From: Maratus speciosus
Lineage: Eukaryota; Arthropoda; Arachnida; Araneae; Salticidae
Length of the DNA stretch: 64,000 nt
Assembly (NCBI GenBank): GCA_963932465.1
Contig: OZ010786.1
Coordinates: forward strand, 269,112,411-269,176,410
Direction of reading: 5' to 3'
This document shows positions 59,901 through 64,000 of this stretch, in pieces. Below the pieces are notes generated by a model. The model was not told the origin of the DNA. It searched no databases and saw nothing but the letters and a program-made list of their open reading frames with translations. The position numbers were made by a program, and so were the translations under genes. Position 1 is the stretch's first letter. Each line of letters begins with the position of its first letter.

Positions 59901-60750
59901 CCAAAATTTACCTTCAATGAAATCCTATTATAAACCACAAAGCACCCCATTTATTCGAAAGGATAAAAGCAATTAAAAAAAAATATTATTATTGTTATTA
60001 TTATTAGCAACACTCCCAATTAAATAAAAATAGTTGATCCTTTGCTGCTTGTTGCTATATAATATCTTTTTATTAATTTAAGACGAAGTAACCTGTTCAG
60101 CATAAAATGTGGAACTTTTTCTGGGGATAGATAAATCCACTCAGTTAACGATGACGCAGATAGAGAGCATCTAATGCGGCAAAAAAATTATTGTGGAACA
60201 CTTCAGAAATCCTGTGAGCTAGCGCAGAGTCCATCATGAAGACTAGGCTCCTATTTGAAGTATAAAGATCGGAGGAACACTTTTCAATAAAAGAAATTTT
60301 GTTGAGAGGACGTTTAACCAGTAGCTAAGTAACAATTGCACAGCATAAAACGGAAGCGGGCAGATCACAATTTTTGTACACTGAGCATATGATGAGTACA
60401 GAGTGAAACATAACTAACAGATGCAGAAACAGCTCAATGAGGCACATTGCAGAATTAATTTTACATTCGTACGAGAAATCACTTGCAGGCAATCAATCTG
60501 GAACCAAAACAGGAAAATATTTGATATATTGATTCCACGGGCGAAATAGTTAGACATCAGGTGGAAACACAGGCAGTCAGCAGACACACCACAGTTCACT
60601 GGTTGTACAACCGAAAAAAAAGTCTCTTTTTTTTTAGTATGCCGGATACACAGTTACTTTTTACGCGGACGAAAAATGAAATGAACAAACAGCATGGACC
60701 ACTCCGCTTAATGAAGCTTTCATTCCTCTTTTCTTGTCCCCTACTAAATA
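56961..60750. other. LARD interior, non-coding, A-rich on plus strand
   Basis: A run of short frames occurs only on the minus strand (56933-57211, 57542-57832, 57808-57996, 58393-58584, 58658-58840, 59515-59718, 60414-60599). They reflect base skew, have no conserved motif I recognise, and do not line up into one reading frame. ACC(A/T)TTGTAAA-type words are frequent until about 59350. Confidence 0.5.
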
Positions 60751-60759
60751 GCGGCACCA
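60751..60759 (-). other. Candidate primer binding site
   Basis: Minus strand TGGTGCCGC (then TATTTAG) begins with the TGG expected opposite a tRNA CCA end, four bases from the LTR edge as drawn (two if the LTR starts with TG). Confidence 0.5.
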
Positions 60760-60763
60760 TATG

Positions 60764-61871
60764 TATGGTAGGGCGAAAGCCCCCCAATACTTTTATTTAG
60801 TGAAGGCATCAGTAACATGTATGGCCGGTTCGTATGTATTTGTACAACACGTTCTCTCAAACCCATTATTGGGTTCCAATCCTGAAAATTGTAGGAGAAA
60901 AAATAGAAAAAGCTTCACAATTTAAGATGTTTATTTCTTTACGATCCATCAAAAGCTTCTGCAGGGGTGGCCCATTAAAAAAGCAAAAAGTTTGTTTACA
61001 TTTTCAGAGTTGCGAATCGAATCGCAGAGAGAGACAACATAATCAAGCAATAGAGTTTTACTACCTTGGCATGTAAAATCTACAATTCGCCAATATGGTA
61101 AAAAGAGGCGCAATCATTGGCGAGACTAGTGCCAAACAAAATTACGAATTAATATAATAACGTCTTAAGAATTTATTGCCTCACCCCACAGAGAAAATAG
61201 TGTAATATTACTTTCAATAAATCCTTTAAACAACCATTCTAATATTAATATTGACACCGAACATACATTATCTGTTCGATTAATGATTTTGGCTTCCTTT
61301 CAAGGATAAACACATTTGCTTAAAGATATGAACTTCCCATTTAAATGATACAAGTAAACAAAATAATATTACTGGGAAATTACAGCTATAATTTATTCCT
61401 AGAGTGAAAAGAATTAACAAGTTAGCTATCTAGTGTTATACCTTTAAATTTATGGCCAACGGATTTAGCAGAGTAAAGGATAAATAAAATTTATGATAGC
61501 TATATTCAATATCATAGTGTCTAAAAACAAAAGATTTAAAACGTAATGATGGTGTAATCAACTTCTTTTAATATTTAATATGTAACGGCTAAAAGTTATT
61601 ACTGACAGATGTACATAAATATTTGCGTTACAAGAGGAAATGTTACATTCACAAAGATGAAATGAATTATAGCGCGATCTATAATTATTATAGTAGTAAA
61701 TATACGAATAAAATGAAAACTGCCTTAAACTGAAAAAAGTTATTTACGATAAGGATAAAATGCATCTTAGAGAAAATTAAGAGTTTAATTAAAAAAAAAA
61801 AACGAAATAATTTAGTAACTAATGTACTTTTTAAGTTCTACAAAATCCAGTTATATGTGATCTACATCACA
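60764..61871 (-). repeat. 5' LTR of the LARD
   Basis: About 1,108 bp, paired with 53263-54364. It contains TTCGCCAATATGG and CATTGGCGAGAC, so TTGGCGA-type words occur here too. The plus-strand frame at 60834-61076 is present in this copy and disrupted in the other, so it is not under obvious constraint. Confidence 0.8.
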
Positions 61872-62300
61872 CCCTGATATGAACTGATCCTAATAAGTTT
61901 TTGGTGTAAATTGCCCAAGAGGTGCCACTGTAACTCGGAACTTTTCACGATTTCCGTAAAAGCTCTATCTCAAAAACTAATGCACGAATTTTCACCAAAC
62001 TTCAAATTCAATTAGAAGTTCATTAAAGTTGTCCCTGATTAGATTTTGGTGTAAATCGCCTAACCGGTGGCGCTGCTGTGCTGCATTTATCAGGAAGTAT
62101 TGACATGTTAGAGATAGAAGAAAGTTTTGGAATTGACACATCAGACTAGTTTAATATTATTTTAATCTCTTTATAATGAACTTAATTCGGTACTGATAAT
62201 AAAAGCAATGCATATTTAAACTTCATTTGTCATTTCATAAAAACTTAATTCATCATAGTAATAACCTTTCTTTCTAAAATGCAGTTAAAACAAAACATTC
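61872..62300 (+). repeat. Right part of the repeat that hosts the LARD
   Basis: Starts CCCTGATATGAAC and continues with two more diverged ~140 bp units (TTTTTGGTGTAAATTGCCCA, GTGTAAATCGCCTAAC). It then runs into the ATAGAAGAAAGTTTTGGAAT segment found inverted at 50.2 kb. Confidence 0.7.
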
Positions 62301-62497
62301 GTTCAAAGCTCACATTTGGCATTGTGCTAAGCGCGCTTCGAAAGGAGGTCACAATTTTGCAACGCCGCCTTGGTCCTTGCCGCGTTTTCCAGATAGGTTT
62401 TTAATTAACTTTTAAAGCCACTCGAGGCGTATTGAAAGAGCCATTCAATGCAAATTGTCGCGAATCCCATAGTATTTATGTAATTCATTCTAATTAA
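62301..62497. other. Short spacer, slightly GC-richer
   Basis: About 62320-62400 has AAGCGCGCTTCG and GCAACGCCGCCTTGG. No gene recognised. Confidence 0.35.
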
Positions 62498-63240
62498 GGG
62501 GTCTCAAAAATTGGAAAAAATGAAAAAAAGAGACCATATTCCACATTTAATAACTTAAAATGTATATGATTTTAAAACACAATTTTTATTGAGATGAAAG
62601 ATATCAGTACGTTCTTTCGTTTTATGTATTTAACAATTTGCAAGATGAAGAATTAGCATTTACAGGGTGCTCCAAACAGTCAGACATTTGATAAGCAGAA
62701 TCTTGTTATAACAGCTTACGCGCACGATTAGAAAATAAATATTGTAACTAGAATAAAAATTTTGGCGCCTACTTATACTTCAGATTATAATAATTACCCT
62801 GAGCCTAAATAAATTTGTATTTAAAGCATTTTTATATTATTAATACAAAGTTGTATTTAGCTAATAGAAAATTTTGAAAATTTGGACAATATAATTACTT
62901 AAAAAATATTTTTTTGAACAATAAATAGGAAAATTTTAGGTTCAGTTTATACAGATTAATATAAAACGTATGTTTTGAAAATTTCATGAAAAAGCATTCA
63001 AAAGTTTTTGAGATATCGTGCGCGTTATGCCAAAAAAAGTCAATTGGAGAAAAATGACTTAAAAGTTTCGAAAAGGCCGCTTAAGCTATTGAGCGGGTAT
63101 AATTCTAAAAGCCATAAATTCAGTTCTAATGAGAATTTGAAGGAAGCAATTATATTAAAATGTTCAGAAAAGATGGAAGATTAACATCTAAAAAAATTAA
63201 AATCAAAAAATTTTTGAAGCTTTAAGAGTCCTGAGACCCC
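62498..63240. mobile_element. TTAA-type element with GGGGTCTCA ends (decayed)
   Basis: TTAA then GGGGTCTCA at 62494-62506 faces TGAGACCCC at 63232-63240. The right flank is TTGA rather than TTAA. The size and terminal GGGGTCT resemble the 55.3 kb element, but the interior does not pair as well. Non-coding. Confidence 0.55.
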
Positions 63241-64000
63241 TTGAATTTGTCTGTTTTTAACAATTTGACGTTTATTGCTATCTGTTACTGGCCATTGCAT
63301 TACACACATATATAATTAAAAGTTGTTATCTAGGCTTTAAAAGTCAATGGTACATAGGGTACGTCGCCCCTGTCATTATGTGTGTCCAAACCGTCCATAT
63401 CTCGGCTAATTACTGACGATTTTTTTCGAAAATCATGATCAACAATGCTTTTATACTTCTGCTACGATAGGTACCTCCAGCGCTGCTCAACAGTTTTGCT
63501 GAATGCCCGTAAATCGAAATTTGTGTGTAACGGAAAAATGCGATTTTCTCAAAAACTATGTGACCTAGGGTAATCGCCATAATTTTACTGCAAGATTGAA
63601 ATTAACGTCTACTCCCTCTAATTTTTCATAATTTTAGCTTCAGTGGATTCGGAATTAGATGGGGGGAACATATTTTTGAGCAACATTTACGACTATATCT
63701 TTGAAAATGTAATACCTAAAATTAAAAGAAATGTATCTTTGAATTCAGCGTTACGAAAGCTTTCACACGATACCCCACACGATATACAAAGAAAATATTT
63801 TTTTTTCAAGCAACTGAATTTGCCCTTATACATTTTTACTAAATATATTTATAAATGTTTAATAATCTGAAAATATGTGGGTCAACAGTCTTTATTATTT
63901 CCCCGAATTTGAACTTTCCACGTTCGATAGTTTACGAGTAAAATGGCTGTGACAGGCAGACAGACAGACGGACCGACAGACACAAGAGTGATCTTATAAT
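63241..64000. other. Repeat-like sequence with one exon-like frame and a GACAGACAGACA tail
   Basis: A 75-codon frame (63643-63870, GTG start as given) follows TTTTTCATAATTTTAG, which looks like a splice acceptor. I do not recognise its product. 63950-64000 has CAGGCAGACAGACAGACGGA and AGTGATCTTATAAT, a tail common to many arthropod repeats. The whole block is probably repeat-derived. Confidence 0.4.

Larger units (their letters stand above)
53263..61871 (-). mobile_element. 8.6 kb LARD-type non-autonomous LTR retrotransposon
   Basis: Two 1.1 kb direct repeats (53263-54364, 60764-61871) bracket 6.4 kb. The outer flanks are halves of one repeat unit and both carry CCCTG (53258-53262, 61872-61876), a 5 bp target duplication. 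On the minus strand a TGGTGCCGC primer-binding-like site follows the 5' repeat (60759-60751), and a GGCGGAGATATA tract precedes the 3' repeat (54376-54365). Both features resemble BEL/Pao-type elements as I remember them. The interior has no gag, protease, RT or integrase frame, only minus-strand frames up to 96 codons, so it would need enzymes in trans. The plus strand is A-rich and dense in TGTAAA. Confidence 0.75.

Noticed and set aside
56933..60599. Series of minus-strand frames as exons or gag/pol remnants
   Set aside because: Frames change at random, contain poly-Phe/Lys runs and no RT, protease or integrase motif. Base skew (A-rich plus strand) explains the strand bias.

Overview
This is an AT-rich, non-coding eukaryotic window built almost entirely of transposable elements and repeats. 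I found no protein gene I can defend. All open frames are short (under 100 codons), most are low-complexity or lie inside repeats, and none resembles a transposase, helicase, reverse transcriptase or host protein. The repeat style (many Helitron-like elements with TC...CTAG ends, GACAGACAGACA tails, large fold-backs, TTAA-flanked miniature elements) fits an arthropod nuclear genome, possibly an arachnid. That attribution is an impression, not a demonstration.

Layout. 1-5 kb: the edge of a GC-palindrome-ended element, a degenerate ~140 bp repeat family, and a Helitron (1643-2601). 5-6 kb: a short TIR element followed by a ~0.7 kb fold-back. 6-11 kb: mostly unrecognised AT-rich sequence. 11-17.6 kb: pogo-like remnants, a 0.4 kb tandem duplication, a TTAA fold-back and a GGGTGTCCC-ended palindrome. 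18.3-21.4 kb: Helitron-type sequence with three successive 5' ends and one 3' end. 22-29.5 kb: several inverted-repeat elements, among them a GC-palindrome-ended 1.4 kb element, a 229 bp TTAA element and a 1.15 kb palindrome. 30.3-33.6 kb and 40.8-43.5 kb: two minus-strand Helitrons, each filled with its own tandem array (about 790 bp and 305 bp units). 37.6-40.1 kb: a nested stack, with an 8-bp-TSD element inside a TA-TSD element inside a third TIR element. 44.9-45.4 kb: an inverted-repeat element carrying a tRNA-Thr(UGU)-like gene with a Pol III terminator. 53.3-61.9 kb: an 8.6 kb structure with two 1.1 kb direct terminal repeats, a 5 bp flanking duplication and a candidate primer binding site, but no gag/pol. 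I read it as a non-autonomous LTR retrotransposon (LARD type). 62-64 kb: the rest of the repeat it inserted into, another TTAA-type fold-back, and a repeat tail.

The elements do not form a pathway. What can be read is an insertion history: Helitron D split a ~140 bp repeat array, the LARD split an older repeat, and a TTAA fold-back then entered the LARD. The best candidates for something undescribed are the LARD with its TGTAAA-rich interior, the tRNA-bearing inverted repeat, and the array-filled Helitrons.
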